A stretch of DNA of 64,000 nucleotides, taken from Serinus canaria. Lineage: Eukaryota; Chordata; Aves; Passeriformes; Fringillidae. A program made the position numbers and the translations under genes. How positions within the stretch are numbered: position 1 is the first letter of the stretch; each line of letters starts with the position of its first letter. The notes below the pieces were generated by a model that saw only the letters and a program-made list of their open reading frames with translations, searched no databases and was not told where the DNA came from. The stretch spans positions 35,245,146-35,309,145 of the forward strand of contig NC_066343.1 of assembly GCF_022539315.1 (NCBI RefSeq). The letters are read 5' to 3'. Below are positions 1 through 12,500 of this stretch, piece after piece.

Positions 1-1325
1 CACACTGCTGTGGGAGAGGGAAGGTTTTTGCTTCTTGAGTTCATTGCATCCTGTCAGGATTGTGTAGGGGAGATGATAAAGGATAACCCTGGGATTTTTG
101 GGGTGGAATAATGTACCAGCAATGTTGCTGGGGCACCTTTCTTGGTCACCTTGAGAGGCTACAGTCAGGACTGGTTCTGTAGGGGCTGCCAGCCCAGCCC
201 TCCATGCCTCGTTGGGCTGGGAGAGCCAGAGGCATCTTCACAGTCCAACAGGTATCAAGTCTGACAGCAGAACCCCACGGAAAGGGTGTGAGAGGCAAAA
301 ACCAACCAGCCAAGCAAATCCGTGTTAAGGCTCACTTCCAGGTTCCCTTCTTTGTACTGATATCTCTTTAATTCTGCCCACAACTGGCACAGAGGCAGCC
401 TGGGAGAGGAGCCTGTGTGGACATGCAATATTACCATGTTGCTCATTGCTGTGATCCTTGGCACAGGATGAAGTCTTGCCTGAAGAAGAATTTATGGTCA
501 TTTTTCTTCATTGGGGGCTGTTTGATCACCAATTTTAATCAGCTTAAAGCATAAAAGGAGATAAAAATCAGCAGTCACGAGGCTGTGAGGAGAAAGCAGA
601 ACATATTTTTTCAGTTTCTTTGACATGCAGGTTTTCAGGTTGTGAAATACCTTTGTTATATTTTTGATAAATAAATTTTGCTCTTGAAGTGGGTGTGCAG
701 AGTATGATTACTTTGGAGCCAGACTTTAAAAAGACAATCTGAGGTGCCAGCTGGTGATAAATTTCAGGCAGAATGCAATTAAAACTGAGTCTTAATTGCT
801 GGTAAGCTGCCTGAAATGAATATTTAAGGAATTTGATTTCAGCACGAACCACAGTTGTTACAGGCTCCCCCATTGTCCTGTAGTCAACTCCTGACACAGA
901 CAGCTTGGAGTAGCTCTCAAAAGGTCTTCAAGTGACAGGAGATAGTGGAAGGAGTATTGAGAAGGAGTACAAATTCCTAATGTTGCATAAATACTGTATG
1001 GAGTATGCTTCATGGCAAGAGAGCAAATATTTGACAGGAAACGTCAATAGCTCTGTTCATGGAGTCATGGCAGGAAGAATTTCCTTTCATATTCTTGTAA
1101 GCTAGTCTGGCTCACACATAAATGAAGCCCCCAGGAGGCTTCCTTCCTTCTGGTTTGGGATTTCCACTGGGAAAAATTGCAATTAATGTGATCTAAAGCA
1201 GCTACACATGCAACTGAAGCCTTCCAGCCCTGGGAGTGCAGTAAAGCTGTGATGTCAGGGCACATCTCTAGGATATGTTTACACTAGCACGAGGCCATGC
1301 CATTCCAAAGCCACTCCCATCTCAT
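1..1325. other. Non-coding flank, nothing recognised
   Basis: This is unique-looking AT-leaning sequence with no recognisable repeat, RNA gene or exon. The longest open frame is about 109 codons on the minus strand (568-897). It has no family motif, and a frame of that length is expected several times by chance in 64 kb of this composition, so it is not called. The interval ends where the retroviral LTR begins. Confidence 0.6.
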
Positions 1326-1881
1326 TGTCCTGTTTTCAGCTAGGATAGAGTTAATTCCTGCTCAGCAGATGTTACACTGCTGTGTTTTGTATTCAGAACA
1401 GGAACAGTGTTGATAAGTTCTGATGTTTTGAGTTTTGCCAAGTTGTGTTTATCCTGAGTCAAGGACTTTTTCCTTGTCTCATGCTCTGCCAGTGAGGTGG
1501 GATGTAAAAGCCTTTGAGGGAGCACGGCTGGGACAGGTGACCTGAACGGACCAAAGGGATGTTCCACATCACAGAACGCTGGGGACTTACGGGCAAGGGA
1601 AGGGTCTGTCTGAGTTCAGGGTGGGGAGGACTGGCATTGGTCAGCTGGGGGTGAGCAATTGCATTTTGCACCACTTGTTTCCATTTTATTGTCACTAATA
1701 TCATCATTTACCATTGGTATTGTATTTTTCTTTATTTTTCATCATTAAACTGTTCTTATCTTAACCTATAAGTTTTACTTTGATTCTCCTTCTCTTCCAC
1801 CACATCAGAGGGTGAGTAGGGAGGGGTTTGAGCGAGTAGCTGTGTGGTGCTTTCTTTTCCATTTGGGATTAAACCACAACC
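1326..1881 (+). mobile_element. ERVL-like LTR (5' LTR of a truncated provirus)
   Basis: The segment of about 555 bp starts with TG and has the layout of the common avian ERVL-class LTR. Its 5' part reads GCTAGGATAGAGTTAATTCC. The middle carries the typical block around the words TCATGCTCTGCCAGTGAGG and CCAAAGGGATGTTCC. The 3' part has an ATTAAA polyadenylation signal at 1744-1749, followed by the conserved CTGTTCTTATCTTAACC block and the terminal AAACCACAAC. The canonical final CA is not clear (ACAACC instead), and I saw no clean target-site duplication, so both ends are good to only a few bases. A leader and gag-like remnant follow directly in the same orientation, so this is a 5' LTR and not a solo LTR. 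The assignment rests on recognising the family pattern; no database comparison was made. Confidence 0.85.
1744..1749 (+). promoter_or_regulatory. ATTAAA polyadenylation signal in the LTR
   Basis: An ATTAAA hexamer lies in the 3' half of the LTR, directly before the conserved block that runs to the LTR end. In LTRs of this type the signal marks the R region. It could still act as a cryptic poly(A) site for transcripts reading rightward through this locus; that is inference only. Confidence 0.45.
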
Positions 1882-2580
1882 ATCCTTTTGGATGCACAAT
1901 ATTGAACACAAATTGTTGAGGTAATAACAGATCTGACCAGAGCAGGTTAAGAGAAAATTGTTGCAAACATCCATTGTATTGGTTTAGCAGTTGTTAGTTA
2001 GGATGCAGACATATTTTCTCTCATATTTGTTTAGTCTCTCTTATACTGGTAATACCTTACTTCCAGTTTGTGTTCTCTGTGGTATTTCACAGGGCTTATT
2101 CTGTGACAATGTCTCTCCTCATGACACCAATCTGGTGTCTGTATTCAGTATTTCAGACAGCTCTATGTTTTGGGAGTCATCTAGTGGGAGCGATTAATAA
2201 TCACATATTTGGTTTTTTTTTCTTCTCAGAGGACCAAACTTTTTCTTTGCTTGTCCTCCAGGCTGATTACACTACTTGAGAATTTTAAAGATTTTGAATA
2301 TCCTTTGACTATCCTTAATTCAACCTGGTCCTTTTGTTAGGAGCCAGCATGTTATTGCATATGGTCCAGGTCTTGTTTAAAGTGAGACAAGTAATTCAGA
2401 ATTTTACCCAGAGATCTGCACAAAGGTTGGATAATTTGAAGTTGCAGGGAGTGTGGTATTGTTTGAAAAGTACTTGGGGCAGTGGACACTTCCAATACGT
2501 TTGTACCTTACCCTTGAACAAATTCAGAATCCAGAAAACTAACGAAGTGTTTCTTTAAAAAGAGTGCTGGTGCTCCAGAG
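1882..2580 (+). mobile_element. ERVL leader region with decayed primer-binding site
   Basis: The sequence right after the LTR (about 1884-1905, beginning CCTTTTGGATGC) sits where the tRNA primer-binding site of an ERVL element belongs. Its CpG-containing core appears to have decayed. The following 650 bp has no long frame. Short frames at 1991-2197, 2070-2279 and 2334-2558 overlap and read like a non-coding or broken leader. The segment joins LTR and gag-like region without an obvious insertion. Confidence 0.6.
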
Positions 2581-3890
2581 AGGACCCAGATCACTGCAAA
2601 GTGTTGGGGCCAGAGCCATGTTCAGCACTGCTCAGTGGCCTCAGGAGGGTCTCTGAGCCTGACAAGGAGATGACAGCAGGGTCTGCAGCTGGTCCCACCA
2701 CCGTGACAGACACTGAGCCTGCTCCAGCACCAGTGACCGGCGCTGCCGCCAAAACCGCTGGAACGGACTCAACAGGTTCCCCTGGCAGCGGGGCTGCAGA
2801 GACACAGAAAAGTACATGAAAGTCACCTGGTGAAAAAGCTTTAGCAAAAACAGTCAAGGAGGACAGGGAGAGCAAGGAGGAAGAAGCGGAACCATCACAA
2901 GGGTGATTTTCAGGGCCATCGTCAAGGCTGTCATAGGAACTGGAAGAGGAGACAGAAGACACAACCACATCTCAATCCCTATCTCTGAGTGAGCTACAGG
3001 AGCCAAGGAGCTACAGGAGCCAAGAAAAGATTTCAGCTGACATCCATTTTTCTGCCTGGCGACTCCAGTGCTGGGACAATGGAGACAATAATGTTGAGTT
3101 AGAGGGTAAGGAAGCCAGGCAGCTGTGGTCACTTGCTGAGGAACCAGGCATTGACAAAAAAATACGGAAAAAAGACACAAGTCCTTAGTTGCTGAAGGAG
3201 ACTCTTACCAAGTATGAGGGAAAGGTATTCCTATAAAGATGGTGTTTCATGTGACTCAGGCAAATGGACTCCAATAAAGACAGGTTATTCAGTAACTGAG
3301 AGGAACGAAATATGAGAGAGAAATGAAATTTTGACCCAGAAGTGTGCAGCTCCTCACAGATCCAGAAGATCTTTTCTATCAATGAACTTTGTGGAGGAAA
3401 TCTGTACAGAGTGCACCAGCAGTCCATGCCAACCCCTTGGCAACAATTTTTTGGAAAGGTGATGCACCACCAACAGTCAGTGGCTTGATTTGGCAATTCT
3501 GGGAATATGAAGAGAGTATTTCTTTCTCTATCATTGTGGCTGTGGGTAAACTGATAGAAAAACTGACAGATAAACTGGCTCATGTGTTCCAGCCATTCAG
3601 AGAGAGTATGTCCTGCTCCCCACCTGTACAGGCCCATATTTAAACAACTGACAGCAGGCGTTCTTTTGCTCAAGAGAGAGAACACAGAAGGACACACCAC
3701 AGGATACCCTGTGGCTTTACCTTCGGGACCATGGAGAGGATATGAGGAAGTGGGATGGACAACCTACCTTGTTCCTAGGTACACAGGTGCAGGAATTGCA
3801 AAGAAAAACAAATGGGTTTTATCCAGGAAAGTTTCTGCTCTGTCCAGTGGACAGTTTTCCAAGAAGAAGGGAAGCTTTTGAGGCATATTG
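2581..3890 (+). pseudogene. Broken ERVL gag-like region
   Basis: This is a degraded gag-like coding region in LTR orientation. The recognisable parts lie in different frames: a Pro/Thr/Ala-rich segment at about 2601-2819 that ends at a TGA, a middle part around 2970-3180 interrupted by stops, then an open stretch at 3389-3643 and another frame at 3582-3881. The 3389-3643 piece has the charged and aromatic pattern with a WRK-type start and a proline-rich end that I associate with avian ERVL Gag. Stops and frame shifts make it non-functional. An exact 17-bp tandem duplication lies inside it at 2991-3024. No protease, reverse transcriptase, integrase or second LTR follows, so the provirus is cut off about 2 kb after the LTR. 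The function in intact relatives is the virion structural polyprotein; here it is a fossil. Confidence 0.65.
2991..3024 (+). repeat. 17-bp exact tandem duplication inside the gag-like region
   Basis: Two exact copies of GAGCTACAGGAGCCAAG lie head to tail. Because 17 is not a multiple of three, the duplication shifts the reading frame of the gag-like sequence. It is one of the visible inactivating lesions, provided the single-copy state is ancestral. Confidence 0.85.
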
Positions 3891-3901
3891 ATCTTGCAGA
3901 A

Positions 3902-3960
3902 CAGAAACCAAACCAAACTAAGCCAAACAACCAAACAACCACCCAAACCCCCCAAACACC
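3902..3960. repeat. CAAAC-rich low-complexity tract
   Basis: The strand is almost purely A and C, built from AAACC/CAAAC/CCAAA units with no strict period. It directly follows the end of the ERVL-derived region and may mark the junction with host DNA, or slippage at the truncation point. Confidence 0.8.
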
Positions 3961-6900
3961 ATAATTAAATTGTTGGCACGGGACATCTATTATCCTCCTA
4001 TCTATTTTGTAGAAAGTACAAGGAAGCTTTATGAAAATATAATGAATAGGTAATAAAACAGTAATTGTCCTGTTGCATAACTATTCATGGTCACTTGACA
4101 TGGAGATAGTATATCACTTGACAAAGTGGAATTATCTAGCACAGTCTAGCAGTATCTTGCAAAAGCAAAACCATAGAAACTTTCTACCATATCTAATCTA
4201 GTTCCTACTTCTAGTTGTAGTATTTTGTCCAACTGATTGGGCACAGCATCCTGCCACTTCTAATTCTCCTTGAGCAATCATGTGTTAGTCAAATGTCTAT
4301 GGGAATAGCACAGACAGATGCAAACTAATGATTAGATTTTGATTGCTGATTTTGTGAAGAATCAAATCTTGTTCTTCTGGCCATGATTTCACAAAAATGC
4401 CAAATAGGTTAGGCCAGAACATCTGACTAGAGAAACGAGGCTCATCTTTCTTCATGCTGCTGTTTCTAAGAGCAGGACTGAAAACTCTGGCTACTTTCAA
4501 TACACATCAAGTTGGGCAAATTTTCATCTCAAGACTCTTTGAGCTCTTGCAATTTGCAACCATATGGAAAGGCTGTAAAGGGCCATCTGGTATGAAAAGA
4601 GGTCCCAATGTTTTCATCTTGTAGAGGAATAAATATAGATCTATAAACCACATCTGCATCCTTCTGCAGACTCTTAGGAATTGCCAAGTACATAAATATA
4701 AATCCAGTACTTCTCTTCACGTAATTCTTGGCCCTGTTGTGTCAGGAAAGGCCTGATAACTCATTGCTGAATTTGTGCCTCTCCACAGTAGGTACTTAGA
4801 TGAGGTGTTTGCTCTGGGGGGGCAGCCTTTTGGAGGTACATGCACACTGACAGATGTATGCACACACTCCTGTCCCAGGACCTGGTCAACAAGCTTCCCT
4901 GCAGGGCTTCTCTTTCTCCCAGTCATGGTAGGACAATCTCAGTTGAAGATGCATCTACGTTAGGTACCTCAGTTAATTGTAAAACATTTGCTGGGTCATA
5001 ATACCACTTAATTTTTCCCCTGGTCTAAGAATGTGCAAAATGTGTTTCTCTGAGGTATTGAAAGTCCTAGCCTAAATCTTGCAAAATACAAACTCTAGTT
5101 GAGCTGCTGGAAAATGGCTTCCTCTCCTGCTTCTCACTGAAGACCCCTTCATCTGGCAGTAGAGCAGGAGATTTTTAGAAATAAGCTGGTTGCCAAGCAA
5201 ATGCAGGTTGCCAGGACACAGCTACCCTTCTGAGATTTGCAAACATTTAGTTGTGAGTACTTCTGTTCTCTTGGCATATAGCCTCATTCAGTTTTCAAAG
5301 ACGAAGTTAAAATTCTCTCATCTCTCAAGATGGAGAGAATATATGTATATAATTTCAGGTGAAGTATATTATGGGAATGTTGCAGTTCAAATAGTAATGC
5401 TTTGCATAGACAGGAAGTTTTCAGCTTATATAAAGTTTAATAGAAATCCAAACAAGTTTAATTCTTTCTTGTAGGTATACTTAATAGTGTTCATAAAATA
5501 ATGCTTAGTTACCGATTTTTATGGCTTTTCCTTTTTTTTTTAAAAAAAAAAACCAACAAAAGTGCAGTGAGTCATATTGGAAGAGAGAAAAGGTGAGGTT
5601 GCTCCAAAATATTCTGAAATAAATATAAGGCATAACTCTTAGTTGTTAGCAACTAATTTTTTTCTTGAGTGATTCAACATCCCCAGAACAACTGTGACTA
5701 CATAAACCACTGCTCTGAAACTGGTCCCTCTGGAGGGATCTTCCTTCATTGATGGAGTTCTTTTTTCTAGAGAGGAGAACAGAATAGATGGATGGCAGGA
5801 TTATTTACAAGCAGCCTAATCTCCCTAACAGCTCTCACAACCCATTCATCTGGTTCAGAATATGAAGGATACTCAATTATTCAATGAAAAGGTTAAGCTT
5901 GCGGTAATTATGCATAGTCAGTAATGAAATGTACTTCCCCTCGGTATTTCTTTTAAAAGGATGCAGGATGACAGATGTTTACCACATCCTTTCTGGCAAT
6001 GTTTTCTGAGGTTTTCGTTTGCGACACTGTTTATTCTTGTTTTCAAAATGCAGTTCATTGTCTTTAATGCTTTACTGAAGTTGTAACGGGGTGACAGTGA
6101 AGTAAGTCAGCCACAAAAATCTGTGTGCATCCAAGCCAGGGCAATGCTACTCCTACCATTTTTGTGTAAATGTGAATATTCTGCTGCATAAAGAAGAGTC
6201 AGGGAACAGACCACCTAAGTGCTGGCTCCACACTTTGTCCTTCCTTACATCTATCCATCTCTTTGCTTTCCATATAACACTTTTCTTGTATTTTGTACAT
6301 AGCCATGAATTATGATACATGTATAGGAGCTTGTAACTGTACTGCTCATGGCATATTTGGCTGTGGTACTTGGTTGTGAGCTGGCTTTTGTCTTCAGTAA
6401 TTGCTGAAGGTTTGTTCTGTTAATAAAATCTTATGGATGAAGCAGCGGGACTCTAAAATGATAAGCAGCTTTGTTAAAGACATCCTCTACCTTTAACCAA
6501 AGCTATGTCTATCAACGCCCAGCCTTGAGTATCAATACTAACACACAACTACTAACTTATGTGTAATAAGTAATAAGTACTAACACATCATACTATGCCC
6601 ACATGAAGAGGACACCCAGAGGTCTGTCTGCAGTTCACTGCAGGATTGAACTTCATGCACACCATCCATGGCATTGAGGTCTCTGCTGGGGAGAAACCTA
6701 GTGTCCCAGTGCCCTCATTGCCAGGGGCAGAGGACACAAAGAAAATGAACTCAGAGTGTCAGAGCACTGCTGTGGGATCTCTGCAAAGAGAAAAATTGAT
6801 TTGCAAAGTTTGATCCTTTGAGCAGCGCTGTTTCAGTTATTTGCATCCAGAGGCCACACCTGTGGTCATTTCTCCAGGCTGCAGTGCTGTATCAAGCAGA

Positions 6901-9589
6901 TCCCAATTCATGTTTGGGTGGCTGAGAGCATTAACACCACAGTAGAATTCATCTGAGCAGAAAAAGATGACAAAGAGTTATTTTTAATGCAGATGTTTTC
7001 CAGAGACAGTGCCCAGAGACCTTCTTTGTGCTTCACAGTTTCCCTCTGAATTAGAAGACCATCATTTGGGTGGGAGTTGGCTTTCCCCAGATGTGCCCAA
7101 GGTTTTTTGGATAAAGGTCATGGATAAAGAAAGGTTTTTAGCCAGAAGCAAAAGGTTAAAATTAATGCCTTTACTGAAATATGGATCATTCATTGATAGG
7201 CAAGATAGATTTAAAGAAGAATCCAACACCAATTTGCATCGCAGTAAAATGTTCCCTGTAACTGATAAGGCTCTTTAAAGGCACAGAGAATAAGAGTGTG
7301 CAAAAAATAAGTTTTAAATTCAGGTAAGGGCTTCATAGGCAGAGAGTTGAAGTTTCCTGAAGCTGATATGAACTATAGAAACACATAATTATGCTTTTAT
7401 TGCTTCTTACCGGTCTTTAACATTTTTGTAACTGTTGTCTATATTTTGACTGTGTATTTTTCACTTCATCTGTGGTAATGCTGGTTTCTAAGTGACAGGG
7501 CTACCTGTCTGCTTTTCAGTGCACCTATATTTTTTTATTTTCCCCTAAACCAATTACAGCATTCCTTCATTAGCTGCCCAGAAGCTGTCAATGGACAGAT
7601 GCCTGTGCTGCAAGCTTTTAGGGTAACTACTGTTGTCTGGAAGTACTATGACTACAACAGGACAGTGTGCAGTGTGGCCAAAGCCTAAGGGCTCCACAAT
7701 TCTGAAAATAAAACCCTACTCTCTCTGTCTGCTCTCCTGAGCTTCCATTGACTTGAGAGCAAATCTACAATGTTCTGTCTGATTGCCAGTGCACACAGGG
7801 CCAATCAGAGTCTGGAGTTAGTGGGAATGGATGTAAGATCTCTTAATAATCACAGAAATCTACAAAGAAGAAAAAAAACACATTTGTAATGAATTCAAGG
7901 TAATACCTGGACTGTGGGTTTGGAATGTTGGGTGATTTAAGAGATTATTTGGAGTGCCTTCCTTTAAGTAACACCACTTGTGCTGCCTTAATATTTGCAA
8001 GTATTTGCTCTGAGAGCTGGTCATAAAGGTCCTTGGTGTCATCTGTTGCAGACTAACAAACCAAATTGTTTAAATGCTCATTGAACTCCCATACAAAAAG
8101 AAAAGAGTTCAATTATACCATCACGTCAAACTGCTGATGGTTTTTCTTATTTCCTGTGGAATCTTTCAGTGGGAAAATGTCTTTCTCACGGTGTTTCAAG
8201 TATATTTGTTGTGGAGGGTCGAACTTACTAAGTGTGATTGGTCTTCTATTCTCCCATTGTGTCCTTATCTCCAAATGTTTATGTTGCAGTAATGCCCATA
8301 CCCTCCATGCAAACTGAGGATGGCACTGCTATAGGAAAAAACAAGGACCCAACCTTTGGCCTGAAAGATTGGTCAACCAGTTTTTGTTTCCTTTTTTCCG
8401 TCTTACCAAAAAAAATATTTTTGGGAGCTCAGATGACAACGCAGCAGGGCAGATTGTTTCTAGACAAAGGTGCATTGTGCCTCAGCCGTGGGACAGTCCA
8501 GGAAGGCCAGAATACAAGTATAACAAGAACTTCCTAACGATTCCTTCCATCTACTGCCAATATAGATGGCCAGACATTGTAATAGGTATGCAATGAGCAC
8601 ATACCTAGGAGAAGAGATAAACCCAGAGAGGTATTTAAATGCATGTTATTGTTTAGGTTCTCTTCCATGAAAACTATGAAACATGAAATTGGGCTGTATT
8701 TTACAATAAGGCTGAGGTCAAAGGAATTATGCTGTTGCAAAACAGCAGGATGTGGTTCACAGGCAAAGGATGAAATCTCTGGAAATGGAGTACTATGGAA
8801 ATGAGAAAGAGAAAGATGAGCTATGTGTCTGAAATTCACCATGATCTTAGTCTCTCTTCAACTGATGATATGCCATGCCATCTCAGGTCTGGAGAAGCAT
8901 AAAAATGGATGTTTTCATATAACCAGTGCTGCTGCATGAGAGGTTAAAACAGCCTTGCAGTTGCAGCAGTGAAAAGCACCATCATAATGCGTCAAAAATG
9001 AGAGGAAGTGGTTTTCTGAGTGGACCCTGACTTAAATATGAAGTTGATAGCTTCTTTTGGCTTGCAGCACATTGGAAAGAAGCAGGACTCCCATTAATAG
9101 ATATTGCAAGCTGGCAGTGGAAGACTTACTTAAATAAGCAAGGAAGAGATTTGAGTGTAAGAAAGGAAAAAAAGTTAATCCAAAGTTTATTGAAAGAGTG
9201 GAGTGTTGCATCATTACATATCAAAGTGTATAAAAATAGAGAACAACATGCTAGAGAACAAAGCAAGGCTCAGCTGGAAACTCTATTTGCAGTTCATGCA
9301 CACTAGCTGCACCTTCACAGATATAATAATCCTGTGTCGTGACTCAGATTTGAAAGTCTGAGCATCAAATTTGAGGTATCACTAATAAAAGATTAGCTCA
9401 AACTCTCACCCAGAGGTTTAAGAAAATTAAACTAAACTACTTGCTGCCAAGGTAATTAATTTTCCCCATTTACAAAGGCCCTATCAGTTACTTTAGTAGT
9501 GCCTTTTTTCTCTAGCTATTTAATTTTCTTCGGAAAACTTCCTATAGCATCAAATCCATTTCTCTATTAAGTCCTCTGAAGACTTCTAA
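3961..9589. other. Non-coding region, no repeat recognised
   Basis: The stretch has no recognisable gene or retroelement. A T10-A11 homopolymer junction lies at 5532-5552. An 89-codon plus-strand frame at 7009-7278 is followed by a donor-like CAGGTAAGG near 7322, but no matching upstream acceptor, homology or coding-type composition supports an exon. Overlapping frames of 60-100 codons on both strands near 8240-8840 look like chance. Confidence 0.5.
5532..5552. repeat. T10-A11 homopolymer palindrome
   Basis: Ten T residues are followed immediately by eleven A residues, giving a perfect self-complementary A/T block. It most likely arose by replication slippage. Such tracts are also intrinsically stiff and tend to exclude nucleosomes. 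Confidence 0.9.
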
Positions 9590-12500
9590 GTGTATTTTAT
9601 TTTTGTTTGGTTGGTTTTCTTTTTATTTTCAGGCCTCAAGGCAAGGAGCTTTTCCCCAGACAGAGAACCACTGATGCAGGGCACACGTGCCCATCCGCTG
9701 GTGGCCCAGGTTTCTAACCATGGCTGCTGTAAACTTCCCACTGCTCCTGATGTACCTCCATGCTTTTCCTTTCTTAGAAATGCATCCTGATCCAGCTCAG
9801 CAGCTACTGAAAATAATCAAGCTATGGGTCTGGATATTGGTTCCTTTCAGCTGTGCCTTTCTCTCTGCCAGATGTGGGCAGAGGGCCTCTCCTACAGGGT
9901 GAGCTGGTGGGGAGAGGAGGCGGGCGAGAGAGAACAGCTCTTTTGTCTTTTAGCCCCACATAGGTTTTGGGTTTCTTTATGCCTGCATATTTACAGAGAT
10001 TTACAGAGTCAGAAATATTTTAAAAGTTTAAAAATTTTTTGAACATTTCCTCTTCTTTTGATTCTATGACACATGTATATCTTGTCAGTTCAGAATGCCA
10101 AGTCATATGAGCTGGGATTTTCAGGCACAGATAAGGAGACTTCAGACAAAGCATCCATGCACAGCCCAGAGTAGCAGAAACTTCCATCCAGTCGCTTTGG
10201 CTCAGATTAAATCTTTACAAAACAAACTTTGCAAACATGCATGCAACCGCAGCCTTACTACCAGTTTGGCTACAAATCTCTGCTATTCCCAGGAGCATTA
10301 GCAGAGGAAGTTTCCCTGGGACCAGCTGGCGAGGCAGCACTGCAAAGTAAGTGCAAGGAAAACAGAGGTGGTAGCGTGGAAATACAGGGGTATGTCTCAA
10401 CTTTTAAAAGAAAACAGAAAATGAGAACCTCCAGGATTTCTACTTTTAAGAGAGCCTGGGAGAGCTGGATTTTTTTTAAAAAACATGTGAAATTTTAAAA
10501 AGAGGTTTCTTTGGTTGGAGCCCCATTATGCCAGACCACAAATGGCTAGGATGCCAGTTATTTTATGGCTGCCCGAGGCAAATCAGTAGCTGTATCTAAT
10601 TTTTCTGTATCTATGCTAAGTGTAGTGGTGCCACAACAGTTCAAGGACTATCCAACTTTTCCTTGTACTCAGATTTCATCAGTGGAGCAGCAATAGGGAA
10701 TACAGTGACTATATATTTATTTACTTAAGTTTCAGCTTTCTTAGCAATAGCTCACTTATAGAACTGACACACACAAAAAAAACCAGACCCAAGCAGTGGA
10801 GCCATGCATTAAAAGCATGTGATTTATTTATGTCAGTGAAACTATCAAGAGAATTGGGACAGGGAGGTTAAAAAGTGCAAGCTGCTGTTTCTAAAAAGCC
10901 AGGGACACAGGAACATACAGCCCTATTTTAAGATAAAGGGGTAAAGGCTGCCTGGAGGAGAAAGGTTCTTTTCATGGTGTTGACATGTTAGATGATGCTG
11001 TGCTGCAGGGAGGTAACTGTAGCATAGTGACTTCTCCATGGATATTTACTCTGACTTTAAGTCAGTGAGGCTGTTACTGTCATTGTCTCCATTAAATGTG
11101 AGCTTGGGGGCTTTTTAATGCTACCAGCCTGTGCAATTGTACTGAAGCTCCCCTGCTAAATACTGCTTGGTTTTGGTAAAAGTCTCAGTCCAATCAGTAA
11201 CATTACTATAGGGTTTTTACAGATCTATCTGTTTTTTAAAAAGTCACAGTTTTAACCATATAGTTACTTGGAATTCAATCAAAGTCCATTTGAAATGTCA
11301 AAAAATGGCAGGAAAAGAAAAGCAGTATAACATCACAAATGCTTTTCAAATCCCAGAGTTATTCTGAGCATGACTCATGATTTCTGTATGTCTGGTGAGA
11401 TATAGATCATCTTTATTTCCTGCTTGCTCTAATCTGTGTATCTACACTGGGATACATCTGGGCCATCTGGCAAACATCATGGTGTGAAGAGCACCCATGA
11501 CTATATAATTTTGCGGGTTTGTGCTGTGATCCTCAGTGTGCTCCTAGACTTGATGAGCTCAGCATTTTGCATGGACATCCAGAGCACCTCACAACAGCCA
11601 AAATAAAAAAGAGGACTATGATATTTCCCATTAATGCATTATCTTGCAGTCAGCATCTGGGATAGAATGGATTTGTGTGCGCCTGGTTGTCCTTGCGCAG
11701 CCCAGGAGCCATTTTTTCAAAATCTCCATGGCATCAGGGAGACACCTATTTCCTTGCTGTCAGTAGGAATATTCTCCCCTGCTCTGTGCTGGCCCAGGCT
11801 CAGTATCTTCCCTGGAGCAAGAGCTCTGCCTCTCTGGTGGCCTTCTCCTCCCCACCACACTAGCTTGTGTGGCAGGTAAACTTGTCTGACATACATGTCT
11901 GTAAAAATGCAGTCACTCCTGGGGCAGCTGCGAGATGGGAGATGGAGATGGGAATCAGGCACTAACTTTATCCTGCCTGCACATTGTTGTGGTGCTAGTC
12001 TATTCTTCTCTTATGTCGAGTGCAAAGCACTTTGGTTTCCCCTGGGTAAAATGCCACTACTTAAACATTAGCTATAGTCTCCTGGAAGCTTGTTTCTGGA
12101 AAATAAGAGAAGCTCCTTTATAAACACTAGCATCTGCCAATCCCAGGATTCAGGTCCATCCTAAGAGCAGATACTGCCCACAGTCCCAAGAGCAGAGGGA
12201 AAAGTGTCCCACAGCATCTGGGTGTGAGGAGCACACCACACTGTCCCACACTGCACTGAGGATGGGGACTTCCATTGAAATGCCTGATGCTCCAAGAGGA
12301 AGCCAGGCAAAAATAAAGCGGCATGCTCTGTGCCGTGTTTCACACAGCAGCCTTGGCTGATGCTCGTGCTGGCTGTGAACACAGGCAGTGGGCATGGCCT
12401 GGGACTGTGTAATAATGATAAAAGCAGAGATAGCTCCAGGATCTTTGGGTGACATCAGACTTGTGTGTAGGAGCCACAGCAAGGCAAAATGTTTGGTTTT

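Noticed and set aside
7009..7278. 89-codon plus-strand frame followed by a donor-like CAGGTAAGG
   Set aside because: The stop precedes the donor, and no homology or conserved composition supports a coding exon.
9633..9898. Exon-like interval between a T-rich CAG and GTGAGC
   Set aside because: The frame meets a stop early, and the downstream frames overlap each other without homology. At most a non-coding exon, with no evidence for it.
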